Made by a program: the position numbers and the translations under genes. Under the pieces are notes generated by a model. That model saw only the letters and a list, made by a program, of their open reading frames with translations, did no database searches and was not told the origin of the DNA. Positions 17,676-25,566 of a DNA stretch of 64,000 nucleotides are shown here, one piece after another; positions within the stretch are counted from its first letter, which is position 1; the number at the start of each line of letters is the position of its first letter. The stretch covers positions 841,934 through 905,933 of the forward strand of contig NZ_KI421507.1 in assembly GCF_000473205.1 (NCBI RefSeq), in the 5' to 3' direction. This DNA comes from Pseudophaeobacter arcticus DSM 23566. GTDB taxonomy: Bacteria > Pseudomonadota > Alphaproteobacteria > Rhodobacterales > Rhodobacteraceae.

Positions 17676-17694
17676 GGCAGAAATATCTTGCCAT
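17674..17694. promoter_or_regulatory. Candidate TetR operator overlapping its own start
   Basis: ATGGCA-N9-TGCCAT is a perfect inverted repeat with 6-base arms whose left arm overlaps the TetR start codon. The position suits autorepression and control of the divergent monooxygenase operon. Confidence 0.5.
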
Positions 17695-17722
17695 ATTTTT
17701 AACAGTCGTTCAATCTAAAACA

Positions 17723-17736
17723 GCACCTCAAGGTGC
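17723..17736. promoter_or_regulatory. Second dyad between TetR gene and monooxygenase gene
   Basis: GCACCT-CA-AGGTGC has perfect 6-base arms and lies 18 bases upstream of the monooxygenase ATG, just ahead of its ribosome site GGGGGAGG. It could be an operator or a small leader hairpin. Confidence 0.4.
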
Positions 17737-17754
17737 ACAGGGGGAGGACAATTC

Positions 17755-19131
17755 ATGACGGCACAGGATGCTGCGATACAGGCTGCTGCGACACTGGAAA
17801 ACGCCGCGCAGCAGAGCGCTGCGGTGGACAGGTTTGCTCTGATTGGCGCGGGCCCCATGGGGCTGGCCATGGCAAAGCTGTTGAAGGAACAGGGCATTCC
17901 CTTTCAGGGGTTTGAGCTGCATTCGGACGTGGGCGGGCTGTGGGATATCGATGCGCCTTTATCGACGATGTATGAAACCGCGCATTTGATTTCGTCCAAA
18001 AAGATGACTCAATTTGACGACTTTCCAATGGATGAGGAGGTGGCGGAATACCCCTCGCACTGGGAAATGCGCCGCTATTTTTGCGATTTTGCCCGTCATT
18101 TTGATCTCTACAACGACTATGCCTTCAATTGTCAGGTGCTTTCTTGTGATCCCCTGGGCGACAGCGGCGCTGGCTGGCGGGTCAGCTGGCGCGATGGCGA
18201 GGGGCAAGAGCACAGCGCGGTCTTTGCTGGTGTGTTGATCGCCAATGGCACCCTGGCAGAGCCTAATATTCCCAGCTTCAAAGGTCGCTTTGACGGCGAA
18301 CTGATCCATTCCTCCCAGTACCGCGACCCGCGACAGTTTGCCGACAAGCGTGTGTTGATTGTCGGGGCCGGGAATTCCGGCTGCGACATCGCCGTGGATG
18401 CCATCCACCACGGGGTGAGCTGCGATATCTCGATGCGGCGCGGCTATTATTTTGTGCCCAAATACGTCTTTGGCAAACCTGCGGATACCATGGGGGGCGC
18501 CATTCGCCTGCCGATGTGGCTAAAGCGCCGGATTGATGGGCTGATCCTGAAATGGTTTGTCGGCGACCCGCAGAAATACGGCTTCCCCAAGCCAGATTAC
18601 GCGCTCTATGAGAGCCACCCGGTGGTGAACTCGCTGATCCTGTTTCATGCGGGCCACGGCGATCTGGAGGTCCGTCCGGACATTGACCATATCGACGGAA
18701 AAACGGTGCATTTTGCCGATGGCTCCCAGGCGGAATATGACATGATCCTGACCGCCACCGGCTATCTGTTGCACTATCCCTTTATCGACAAGGAGCAGCT
18801 GAACTGGCAAGGCGCGGCGCCGCATCTCTACCTCAACTGCATGCATCCCACACGCGACGATCTGTTTGTGCTGGGCATGGTCGAGGCCTCGGGCCTGGGC
18901 TGGCAGGGACGCCATGAGCAGGCGGAAATGGTGGCGCGCTATATCAAGGGGCTGCGCGATGGTTCGGCCGGCGCGACGCAGCTGCAACGGGAAAAATCCA
19001 CCGGATTTGAGCGGGCGACCGGCGGGATGAACTACCTCAAACTGGCGCGCATGGCCTATTACGTGGACAAGGCAACCTACCGCAAGGCCGTCACTGGCTG
19101 GATCGCCGCCCTGACAGGGGGGCGGGCATGA
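17755..19131 (+). CDS. Flavin-containing monooxygenase (FMO / class B type)
   Basis: Predicted FAD- and NADPH-dependent monooxygenase of 458 aa. The FAD motif GAGPMG is at residues 31-36 after a 25-residue low-complexity N-terminus, the NADPH motif VGAGNSG lies near 205, and the FMO fingerprint FKGRFDGELIHSSQY comes just before it. The late ATGYLLHYPF motif fits the FMO family. The substrate could be an amine, a sulfide or a ketone; it does not look like the roseobacter trimethylamine monooxygenase Tmm in length or context. The start has GGGGGAGG 7 bases upstream. It overlaps the next gene by 4 bases and heads a four-gene operon. Confidence 0.88.
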   Translation: MTAQDAAIQAAATLENAAQQSAAVDRFALIGAGPMGLAMAKLLKEQGIPFQGFELHSDVGGLWDIDAPLSTMYETAHLISSKKMTQFDDFPMDEEVAEYPSHWEMRRYFCDFARHFDLYNDYAFNCQVLSCDPLGDSGAGWRVSWRDGEGQEHSAVFAGVLIANGTLAEPNIPSFKGRFDGELIHSSQYRDPRQFADKRVLIVGAGNSGCDIAVDAIHHGVSCDISMRRGYYFVPKYVFGKPADTMGGAIRLPMWLKRRIDGLILKWFVGDPQKYGFPKPDYALYESHPVVNSLILFHAGHGDLEVRPDIDHIDGKTVHFADGSQAEYDMILTATGYLLHYPFIDKEQLNWQGAAPHLYLNCMHPTRDDLFVLGMVEASGLGWQGRHEQAEMVARYIKGLRDGSAGATQLQREKSTGFERATGGMNYLKLARMAYYVDKATYRKAVTGWIAALTGGRA

Positions 19132-20030
19132 CGGATCTTGATGCCGTTGTGCTGAACTTCAGCGGGTCCAACCTGCTGGTGATGAACGCCATTCTTGCCA
19201 TTGTGATGTTTTCCATCGCGCTGGATCTGAAACCCAGCGATTTTGCCCGCCTGGTGCGGGCGCCCAAGCCGGTTTTGACCGGGTTGATTTCGCAGTTTAT
19301 TGTCCTGCCCGCGCTGAGCTTTCTGCTGGTTCTGCTGGTCCAGCCCCGGGCCTCTGTTGCCCTGGGGCTGATCCTGGTTGCGGCCTGTCCGGGTGGCAAT
19401 ATCTCAAACTTCATTACTCACCGGGCCGGGGGGAACGCGGCGCTGTCGGTGTCGATGACCGCCTTTGCCACTGTTGGGGCGATCCTGATCACCCCGCTCA
19501 ACATCGCCTTTTGGGGGCAGCTCTATGCGCCGACGCGCGAGATCCTGAACCGGGTCGCGATCGACCCGGTGCAGATCGCCATAACGGTGTCGCTGATGCT
19601 GGTGCTGCCGCTGGTCCTGGGGATTTTCCTCAACAGCCGCCGCCCGGTACTGGCCGATGGCATGCGGCGGCCGATGCAGAACCTGTCGATGCTGATCTTT
19701 CTGGCCTTTGTGGTGCTGGCGCTGGCGGCCAACTGGGCATTCTTCCTGCAGTTTGCTCCCTATGTGGGGGGGCTGGTGCTGCTGCATAACGCCATCGCGC
19801 TGGCCGCGGGCTATGGCACTGCCTTTCTGGCGGGGCTGAGCGAATATGACCGGCGCGCGGTCACCATTGAGACCGGCATTCAGAACTCGGGCCTTGGGCT
19901 GGTGCTGATCTTTGGCTTTTTTAACGGGCTGGGCGGCATGGCTGTGGTGGCAGCACTTTGGGGGATTTGGCACGTGGTGTCCGGCCTTTGCCTGGCGCAG
20001 CTTATGTCCCGACACGAGGCAAAACGATGA
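19128..20030 (+). CDS. Bile acid:sodium symporter (BASS) family transporter
   Basis: Integral membrane protein of 300 aa with about nine to ten hydrophobic segments. AACPGGNISNFITHRAGGNAALS near residue 85 and the later TIETGIQNSGLGL are the two BASS core motifs (substrate and sodium site regions). It probably moves an organic anion with sodium; bile acids are only the family's name-giving substrate. It overlaps the monooxygenase gene (ATGA) and the epimerase gene (ATGA), so it most likely carries the substrate or product of these enzymes. Confidence 0.85.
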   Translation: MTDLDAVVLNFSGSNLLVMNAILAIVMFSIALDLKPSDFARLVRAPKPVLTGLISQFIVLPALSFLLVLLVQPRASVALGLILVAACPGGNISNFITHRAGGNAALSVSMTAFATVGAILITPLNIAFWGQLYAPTREILNRVAIDPVQIAITVSLMLVLPLVLGIFLNSRRPVLADGMRRPMQNLSMLIFLAFVVLALAANWAFFLQFAPYVGGLVLLHNAIALAAGYGTAFLAGLSEYDRRAVTIETGIQNSGLGLVLIFGFFNGLGGMAVVAALWGIWHVVSGLCLAQLMSRHEAKR

Positions 20031-20965
20031 CAAAGGTTCTGATCACAGGCGCGGCTGGGGCTGTGGGTTCCAGCCTGCTGCGAGAGTTGGCGCAGGCTGA
20101 GGGCAGCCCCTATGAGGTGCTGGCGACAGATATACGCGCCCCGGAAAACCTGCCCGCAGGGATCCGGTTTGAACCGCTGGACGTGCGCGGCGATGACCCG
20201 GGACGGCTGATTGGCCAAGAGCGCCCGGATGTGGTGATCCACCTGGCCTCTATTGTTGCGCCGACGACGCGTGATTTTGCCCATGGCGTGGATGTTGTTG
20301 GCTCGCGCAACGTGTTGGCGGCCTGTGTGGCCCACGGGGTCAAACGCCTGGTGGTCACCTCTTCCGGGGCGGCCTATGGCTATCATGCGGATAATGCGCA
20401 GCCGCTGATCGAAAGCGACCCGCTGCGGGGCAATCGCGCGTTTGCCTATTCCGACCATAAACGCCAGGTTGAAGAAATGCTGGCGACAGCCCGCGCCGAG
20501 ACACCGGCGCTGGAGCAGGTGGTGCTACGGGTTGGCACCGTACTGGGGGCGGGGCTCGAAAACCAAATCACCGCGCTGTTTCACAAACCGCGTCTGCTGG
20601 CCATTGCCGGCTGTGACAGCCCCTTTGTCTTTATCTGGACCCGAGATCTGGCGCGCATTCTGCAACATGCCATTTCAGACAGTCCGCAGGGGATTTTCAA
20701 CGTGGCCGGCGACGGGGCGATGGGAGTTTCGGATCTGGCGCGGGCGATGAATAAACCAGTGCTGCGACTGCCGGCCTGGGGGCTGAAGCTGGCGCTGGCC
20801 ATCGCCCATCCTCTGAAACTGTCGCGCTATGGTCCGGCTCAGGTACGGTTCCTGCAATATCGCCCGGTGCTGGATAACAGCGCTTTAAAGACGCGGTTTG
20901 GCTATGTGCCGGACCTGACCAGCGCCGAGGTCTTTGCGCTTTGGCAAAAGGCAGCCGGGCTGTGA
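20027..20965 (+). CDS. NAD-dependent epimerase/dehydratase family protein (extended SDR)
   Basis: Protein of 312 aa starting MTKVLITGAAGAVGSSLLREL, the extended-SDR nucleotide-binding motif TGAAGAVG at residues 7-14. The catalytic Tyr/Lys pair is probably Y-x3-K in FAYSDHKRQVEEML. ATG 20027 is chosen for its overlap with the BASS stop; the frame continues upstream inside the BASS gene without meaning. It could act on a sugar nucleotide, a hydroxysteroid-like or other hydroxy compound; the neighbouring monooxygenase and SDR suggest successive redox steps on one substrate. Confidence 0.82.
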   Translation: MTKVLITGAAGAVGSSLLRELAQAEGSPYEVLATDIRAPENLPAGIRFEPLDVRGDDPGRLIGQERPDVVIHLASIVAPTTRDFAHGVDVVGSRNVLAACVAHGVKRLVVTSSGAAYGYHADNAQPLIESDPLRGNRAFAYSDHKRQVEEMLATARAETPALEQVVLRVGTVLGAGLENQITALFHKPRLLAIAGCDSPFVFIWTRDLARILQHAISDSPQGIFNVAGDGAMGVSDLARAMNKPVLRLPAWGLKLALAIAHPLKLSRYGPAQVRFLQYRPVLDNSALKTRFGYVPDLTSAEVFALWQKAAGL

Positions 20966-21765
20966 GGACACAGCGCGCGCCCCAAAAAACCGCCATTATC
21001 ACTGGCGGGGCAGGTGGTCTGGGCCTGGCCCTGGACGCAGGATTGCGGCAGGCGGGCTGGTCCACAGTCCTGATTGACCTGCCTGGCCCGTCGCTAGAGG
21101 CCCTGCCTGCGGTAAAGGGGCGGCGGGTCTTTGGCTGTGATCTGACCGATGCCAGCGCCATGAGCAGGCTCTGCGCCCAGATCCGTGACGATCGGGGCTC
21201 AATTGATCTGGTGATTTACAATGCCGGCATTACCTGGATTGGCGCCTGTGCAGATCTGAGCCCGGAGGCGCATCGCCGGGTGTTTGATATCAATTACTTT
21301 GCCGCCACGGAAATGGCCCAGACCCTGCTGGAGGATCTGCGCCGGGCCAAAGGCACTCATCTGGCGATCTCGTCGGTTGCCGGGTTTAGTCCGCTGCTGC
21401 ACCGCACCGCCTATGCCGCCAGCAAACACGCGCTGGAGGGGTTTTTCAAATCGCTTCGCTCGGAAGAAAAGCAATACGGGGTGCGCGTGGCGATTGCCGC
21501 GCCCAGTTTTGTGGCCACCAATATTGGCCGCCCCGAGGCCAAAAGCAATGGTATTGCCCGCCCGGGGTCAGCGACGGATGGGGTGGATTACATGACCCCC
21601 GCAGAGGCGGCTGCGGACATCCTAAAGGGACTGCAGCGGGGTAAAAACATGATCCCCGTGGGCCGTATCGCGTGGTTGTCCTGGATCCTCAACCGATTGT
21701 CCCCGGCTCTTTTTGAAAGGCTGATGGAACGAAACATCAGTGCAGGCCGCGCAAAGCGCCCTTAG
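20962..21765 (+). CDS. Short-chain dehydrogenase/reductase
   Basis: Classical SDR of about 267 aa. The cofactor motif TGGAGGLG is near residue 15, NAG near 85, the catalytic Ser in ISSVAGFSPLLHRT, and Tyr-x3-Lys in AYAASKHALEG. The start is GTG 20962, overlapping the epimerase stop; a TTG at 20941 is an alternative. The C-terminal hydrophobic stretch IAWLSWILNRLSPALFERLM may bind membrane or partner. It is the last gene of the TetR-controlled operon. Confidence 0.85.
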   Translation: MRTQRAPQKTAIITGGAGGLGLALDAGLRQAGWSTVLIDLPGPSLEALPAVKGRRVFGCDLTDASAMSRLCAQIRDDRGSIDLVIYNAGITWIGACADLSPEAHRRVFDINYFAATEMAQTLLEDLRRAKGTHLAISSVAGFSPLLHRTAYAASKHALEGFFKSLRSEEKQYGVRVAIAAPSFVATNIGRPEAKSNGIARPGSATDGVDYMTPAEAAADILKGLQRGKNMIPVGRIAWLSWILNRLSPALFERLMERNISAGRAKRP

Positions 21766-21955
21766 CCCCCCCAATAGCCCATATAATAAGGGGCGAGAAA
21801 TTGATCGTCCTGTGGTAAAAATTAACCAAATTTAACACAAAACACCACTTTTGTGACGGAGTTCTTGCTTTCCAAAGGACCGGAGAATAGGTGAATTTTG
21901 GTCACTTTTTTGACTGCGTCTTACAGAATTGCATCGGTATTTTACTGGGGGAACT
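21766..21955 (+). promoter_or_regulatory. AT-rich intergenic region upstream of the ligase/NRPS operon
   Basis: This 190-base gap is clearly richer in A and T than its surroundings. It holds an imperfect dyad TGGTAAAAATTAACCA (21813-21828) and a short inverted repeat GTCA-N6-TGAC (21901-21914). I take it as the promoter region of the 21956-30094 operon, separate from the monooxygenase operon. No terminator for the SDR gene is obvious. Confidence 0.45.
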
Positions 21956-23836
21956 GTGGTACATTTTGGGGCACAATTGCGCGCTGGCCTTGCACGGCGA
22001 TCAGCGCAGCCAGCGCTGATCTGTGACGAAATCGGGCCATTGACAGGCGCGTGCTGCCTTGCGGCACTGGACCAGGTCATTTTGGGCATCGGGGCCGCCG
22101 GCTGCGCGCCGGGTGCGCCTGTTGCCATTATTGCGCCGCTGCCCCGTCATGCGACGCTGGGCTTTCTGGCCTGCCTGCACGCCCATGTCGCGGCGCCTTT
22201 GAACCCCGCCTACACCACCGAAGAGTTTCTGTTCTATCTCGAAGATCTCAAACCGGGGTTGGTGCTGGTGGGAGAGGGCGCCAGCGCTGCGGCCCATGCC
22301 GCCATTGCCGCTGCGGGTCTGACCAGTCTGGCGCTGTATGACGGGCTATTTCACCCCTCCGCCCAGTCCCGCGCCCGGTCCCGCGTCCAGTCCTCCGTCC
22401 GGTCCCCGGCTCAGGCCCCCGCTCAGGCCAGGGCCCAGGTCCCCGACCTGCCAGCGATGTCTGCGCCCAATGCGCCGGGGCTTATCCTGCACACCTCTGG
22501 CACCACGGCGCGCCCCAAGATGGTGCAGCTGAGCCAACAGAACCTGGCGATTTCATGTGGCAATATCGCCCGGTCGCTGGAGCTGAGCGGTCAGGATATC
22601 TCGCTCTGCGCCATGCCACTGTTTCATATCCATGGGCTGATGGCCTGCCTGGGGGCTGCGCTGGTTACGGGGGGCGGCGTTGTGCTGGCGGGGAAATTCC
22701 AGCCAGAGGCATTTGTTGATCAACTGGAACGCCACAAGCCCACCTGGTTTTCTGCGGTTCCGACCATGCATCTGGTCTTGATACAGCACCTGGAAAGGCG
22801 ACCGGCGCCGCTATCGCATAGACTGCGCTTTATACGCTCCTCTTCAGCGCCTTTGCCCGCTTCGGTCATTGCCCGGCTGGAGCACTCTCTTGGGGTCCCG
22901 GTTATTGAGGCCTATGGCATGACCGAGGCCAGCCATCAGATTGCTTCAAACCCGCTGCCGCCCGGAGCGCGCAAACCCGGTACTGTGGGACAGGCGCGCG
23001 GCACCAGTATTGCCATTCTTGATGATGCGGGCCAGCCTGTGGCTGCGGGCACCGTTGGCAATGTGGTGATCCAGGGTGGCGGTGTCACGTCAGGGTACCT
23101 GGAAAATCCGCAGGCCAATAGCGAGGCCTTCCAGCAGGGGGGATTCTGGACTGGTGATCTGGGAGAACTGGACGATGAGGGCTATCTGACCCTCACCGGG
23201 CGGCGCAAGGAGCTGGTCAATCGCGGCGGGCAAAAGATCTCCCCGCGCGAAATCGACGAGGCTCTGCTAGAGATCGACGGCATCACAGATGCAGTGGCTT
23301 TTGCACAACCACATCAAAGCCTTGGTGAGGATCTTGTGGCGGCGGTCTGCCTGCGCAGCGACGCGGATCTTACCCCGGATGCGATCCGCAACCAGTTGTT
23401 CAACCGGCTGATCGACTACAAGGTCCCCAGCCAGATCGCGGTGGTCGACAAGATCCCTGTTGGGGCGACGGGCAAACGGCAGCGCCTGCAGATGTGGCAG
23501 GCGTTGCAGCCACATTTCACCAGCTCTTTTCGGGCGCCCAAAACGGCGGTGGAGATTATCCTGTGTGAATTCACCGCCGAGGCTCTCAACCTGGAGCGCA
23601 TGGGGCTGGATGACAATTTCTTCAACTGTGGTGGCAATTCCATCCTCGGGGTGCAGCTCTCTGTCACCCTGGGCGAGCTGCTGGGCTGTTATATTCCACC
23701 AACGGTGATCTTCCGCCACCCGACACCAAGTGGCCTGTCGGACTATGTGTTGGGGCTGCTGTCTGAGCAGGAGATTGCGCAGCTGGAACAGGCGCTGAGC
23801 GGTCTGGCCGCGCCTGACGCCGCCGCTCCAGTATGA
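21956..23836 (+). CDS. Acyl-AMP ligase with C-terminal carrier-protein domain (oxalate-CoA-ligase-like)
   Basis: Predicted 626-aa enzyme that would activate a carboxylic acid with ATP and load it onto its own phosphopantetheine arm. The AMP-binding motif HTSGTTARPKM lies near residue 180, EAYGMTEASHQIASNPLPPG near 320 and the hinge region TGRRKELVNRGGQKISPREID near 420. The stretch around MTEASHQIASNPLPP resembles what I recall of plant/yeast oxalate-CoA ligases (AAE3 family). A carrier domain follows with FFNCGGNS, pantetheine Ser562. A 12-bp repeat encodes an Arg/Ser/Gln/Ala-rich loop at about residues 135-162. GTG 21956 is preferred for the GGGGGAA just upstream; TTG 21929 is possible. It overlaps the next gene by ATGA. 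Confidence 0.82.
   Translation: MVHFGAQLRAGLARRSAQPALICDEIGPLTGACCLAALDQVILGIGAAGCAPGAPVAIIAPLPRHATLGFLACLHAHVAAPLNPAYTTEEFLFYLEDLKPGLVLVGEGASAAAHAAIAAAGLTSLALYDGLFHPSAQSRARSRVQSSVRSPAQAPAQARAQVPDLPAMSAPNAPGLILHTSGTTARPKMVQLSQQNLAISCGNIARSLELSGQDISLCAMPLFHIHGLMACLGAALVTGGGVVLAGKFQPEAFVDQLERHKPTWFSAVPTMHLVLIQHLERRPAPLSHRLRFIRSSSAPLPASVIARLEHSLGVPVIEAYGMTEASHQIASNPLPPGARKPGTVGQARGTSIAILDDAGQPVAAGTVGNVVIQGGGVTSGYLENPQANSEAFQQGGFWTGDLGELDDEGYLTLTGRRKELVNRGGQKISPREIDEALLEIDGITDAVAFAQPHQSLGEDLVAAVCLRSDADLTPDAIRNQLFNRLIDYKVPSQIAVVDKIPVGATGKRQRLQMWQALQPHFTSSFRAPKTAVEIILCEFTAEALNLERMGLDDNFFNCGGNSILGVQLSVTLGELLGCYIPPTVIFRHPTPSGLSDYVLGLLSEQEIAQLEQALSGLAAPDAAAPV
22358..22441 (+). repeat. 12-bp in-frame tandem repeat inside the acyl-AMP ligase
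   Basis: Seven degenerate 12-base units: TCCGCCCAGTCC, CGCGCCCGGTCC, CGCGTCCAGTCC, TCCGTCCGGTCC, CCGGCTCAGGCC, CCCGCTCAGGCC, AGGGCCCAGGTC. They encode tetrapeptides such as S-A-Q-S, R-V-Q-S and P-A-Q-A in a loop before the ATP-binding motif. Confidence 0.88.
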
Positions 23837-25566
23837 AAGACGGTCTGAAAGGCAGCGCAGGTCGACGGACAGGCGGGGGCGGCCCTGTGAGGCATCAGTC
23901 GGCACTCCGGCAGGGGCTCACGCGCCACCTTGCTCCCAATGGCCATCTGGCCATCGCTGCGGCGCTCAAATCCGGGGGGGTCACCCATGTCTATTCCCTG
24001 CCGGGCAGCCCTATCTACGCCACGCTTGGCGCTTGCGTTGACACCGGGTTGACGGTGATCGGCTGCCGCAGCCAGTTTGGTGCGCTCAGCGCCGCCCTGG
24101 CGCATAATTTCCAAGCCGGAAAGCTCTGCGCGGTGGCGATGTGCTCGCCCAGTCCCGGTGTGACCAATTCCATCACCAGCCTGTCAGATGCCAAGGCCAA
24201 CCACTGGCCGATGCTGCTGATTGGCGGGGTGGTCGAACCGGCGCAGGCGCAGTCTGACAGAGCAGCAGCGGACGACGATCAGGGGGGGGCCGCGTTCCAG
24301 AGCTTTGACGGTGCCAAGGCCGTTGCCCCCTGTTGCAAAGCGGTGATGCGGCTGCGGGAGCGCGACGGGCTTTCTGCCGGGATCACGCGGGCCCTTGCGC
24401 AGGCACAGACCGCCCCCTGCGGGCCGATCTTTGTCGAGGTGGGGGCCAGGGTGCTCAATGCCCGTCACCGCGAGGCGAGCGCTGCCGTCCAGCAACAGGC
24501 CAAACCGGCACAGCCCATCGTGGCACCATCGCAGCTCGACCGGGCCCAGCGGCCGGTGTTGATCCTGGGGGAAGATCTGCGTTGGCATTCGGCCCTGACA
24601 CCAGAGCGGCGCGGCGCGCTGCGGAGCCTGCTTGAACAGCTGCATATACCGGTGCTGGCCAGCGACATGGGGCGGGGCATCCTGCCGGACTCGCATCGGC
24701 TCAGCCTGTTCCTGGCCAAGCAAGAGGCGCTGCAGAACTGCGACCACCTTTTGCTCTGTGGTGCCCCCCTGGATTGGCGCTTTGGCGCCGGGAGTGCGCT
24801 GGGCGATCAGGTTGCTGTTGCGCAACTTGCGCCCCGTATCGAAGATCTGCTGACCCTGCTCCGGGCCGCCAGTCCTGCGCCCGGCCGTGCGGGCTGGGTC
24901 GCTGATCTGGCGCAGGCGCATCAGCGCCGGCGTGCCAAGCTGCGCCAGCAGGCTGCAGCTGCAAGCGAGGCCGACCGGATGAACCAGCTCTGCGCCTGCC
25001 TGGCAGGCTGGGTTCCGGACCATGCGGTGACCATCCTGGACAGCGGACTTGCGCTTTCCAGTGGTCATAACTTTTGGCCGGTGCAGCAGCCCTTTTCCCG
25101 GATGACATTGGGGCAGAACGGCACCATCGGGCTGGGCATTCCCTTTGCACTGGGCAGCGCTATGCATGAGCAGGACCACGCCCACGGCCAGGGGCGTCCG
25201 GTTGTCGCGCTGGTGGGCGATGTTGGCTTTGCCCTGGCAGCAAGCGAGCTGGAGACCGCCCAGCGGTGCATGGCCAGGCTGGTCATTGTGGTGGCGGATA
25301 ATGGCGGCATCAACGGGCGCAGCTTTCAGAACAATTGGCTTGCGGCAGAAAGCCCGGACATCCTGCGCTACGGCGCTGCGGTGGACTATGCAAAAATTGC
25401 GCGAGGCTGGGGAGCCCGGGGCATCACCGCCCAGTCACAACAGGACCTGCAAAGCGCCCTGTCAGAGGCGCTGAACACCGAGGGGCCAACGGTGATTTCG
25501 GTTCCGATGGGTCAAGTTTTTAACACGCCACAACCGGATGTAAACGGGGGCAGCCATGGGGGGTAA
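23833..25566 (+). CDS. ThDP-dependent enzyme, oxalyl-CoA decarboxylase / 2-hydroxyacyl-CoA lyase-like, with altered active site
   Basis: Predicted three-domain thiamine-diphosphate enzyme of 577 aa. The segments SLPGSPIY near 56, VTNSITSLSDAKANHWPMLL near 112, DMGRGILPDSH near 276 and LGQNGTIGLGIPFALG near 422 follow the order seen in oxalyl-CoA decarboxylases and 2-hydroxyacyl-CoA lyases. Two departures are visible. The position of the cofactor-activating Glu (family pattern R-H-E-Q) reads R-S-Q, with Gln at 81. The metal/ThDP motif is GDV-(N24)-DN (462-490) where GDG or GDS is usual. Asp463 and Asn490 remain, so ThDP binding is plausible. It is translationally coupled to the ligase (ATGA) and overlaps the NRPS gene by 11 bases. 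Confidence 0.78.
   Translation: MKDGLKGSAGRRTGGGGPVRHQSALRQGLTRHLAPNGHLAIAAALKSGGVTHVYSLPGSPIYATLGACVDTGLTVIGCRSQFGALSAALAHNFQAGKLCAVAMCSPSPGVTNSITSLSDAKANHWPMLLIGGVVEPAQAQSDRAAADDDQGGAAFQSFDGAKAVAPCCKAVMRLRERDGLSAGITRALAQAQTAPCGPIFVEVGARVLNARHREASAAVQQQAKPAQPIVAPSQLDRAQRPVLILGEDLRWHSALTPERRGALRSLLEQLHIPVLASDMGRGILPDSHRLSLFLAKQEALQNCDHLLLCGAPLDWRFGAGSALGDQVAVAQLAPRIEDLLTLLRAASPAPGRAGWVADLAQAHQRRRAKLRQQAAAASEADRMNQLCACLAGWVPDHAVTILDSGLALSSGHNFWPVQQPFSRMTLGQNGTIGLGIPFALGSAMHEQDHAHGQGRPVVALVGDVGFALAASELETAQRCMARLVIVVADNGGINGRSFQNNWLAAESPDILRYGAAVDYAKIARGWGARGITAQSQQDLQSALSEALNTEGPTVISVPMGQVFNTPQPDVNGGSHGG

Noticed and set aside
17755..19131. Flavin monooxygenase read as trimethylamine monooxygenase Tmm
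   Set aside because: The FMO motifs are shared by the whole family. The N-terminal extension and the BASS/SDR context do not match the tmm locus of roseobacters, so a generic FMO call is safer.
23833..25566. ThDP enzyme read as acetolactate synthase
   Set aside because: The motifs PLDWRFGAG, GRGILPDSH and the segment VTNSITSLSDAKANHWPM fit the oxalyl-CoA decarboxylase / hydroxyacyl-CoA lyase branch better, no small regulatory subunit gene is adjacent, and the activating Glu is absent.
23833..25566. Two-subunit sulfopyruvate/phosphonopyruvate decarboxylase
   Set aside because: The protein is a single three-domain chain with a central domain, unlike those enzymes, and no phosphonate or sulfonate genes are near.
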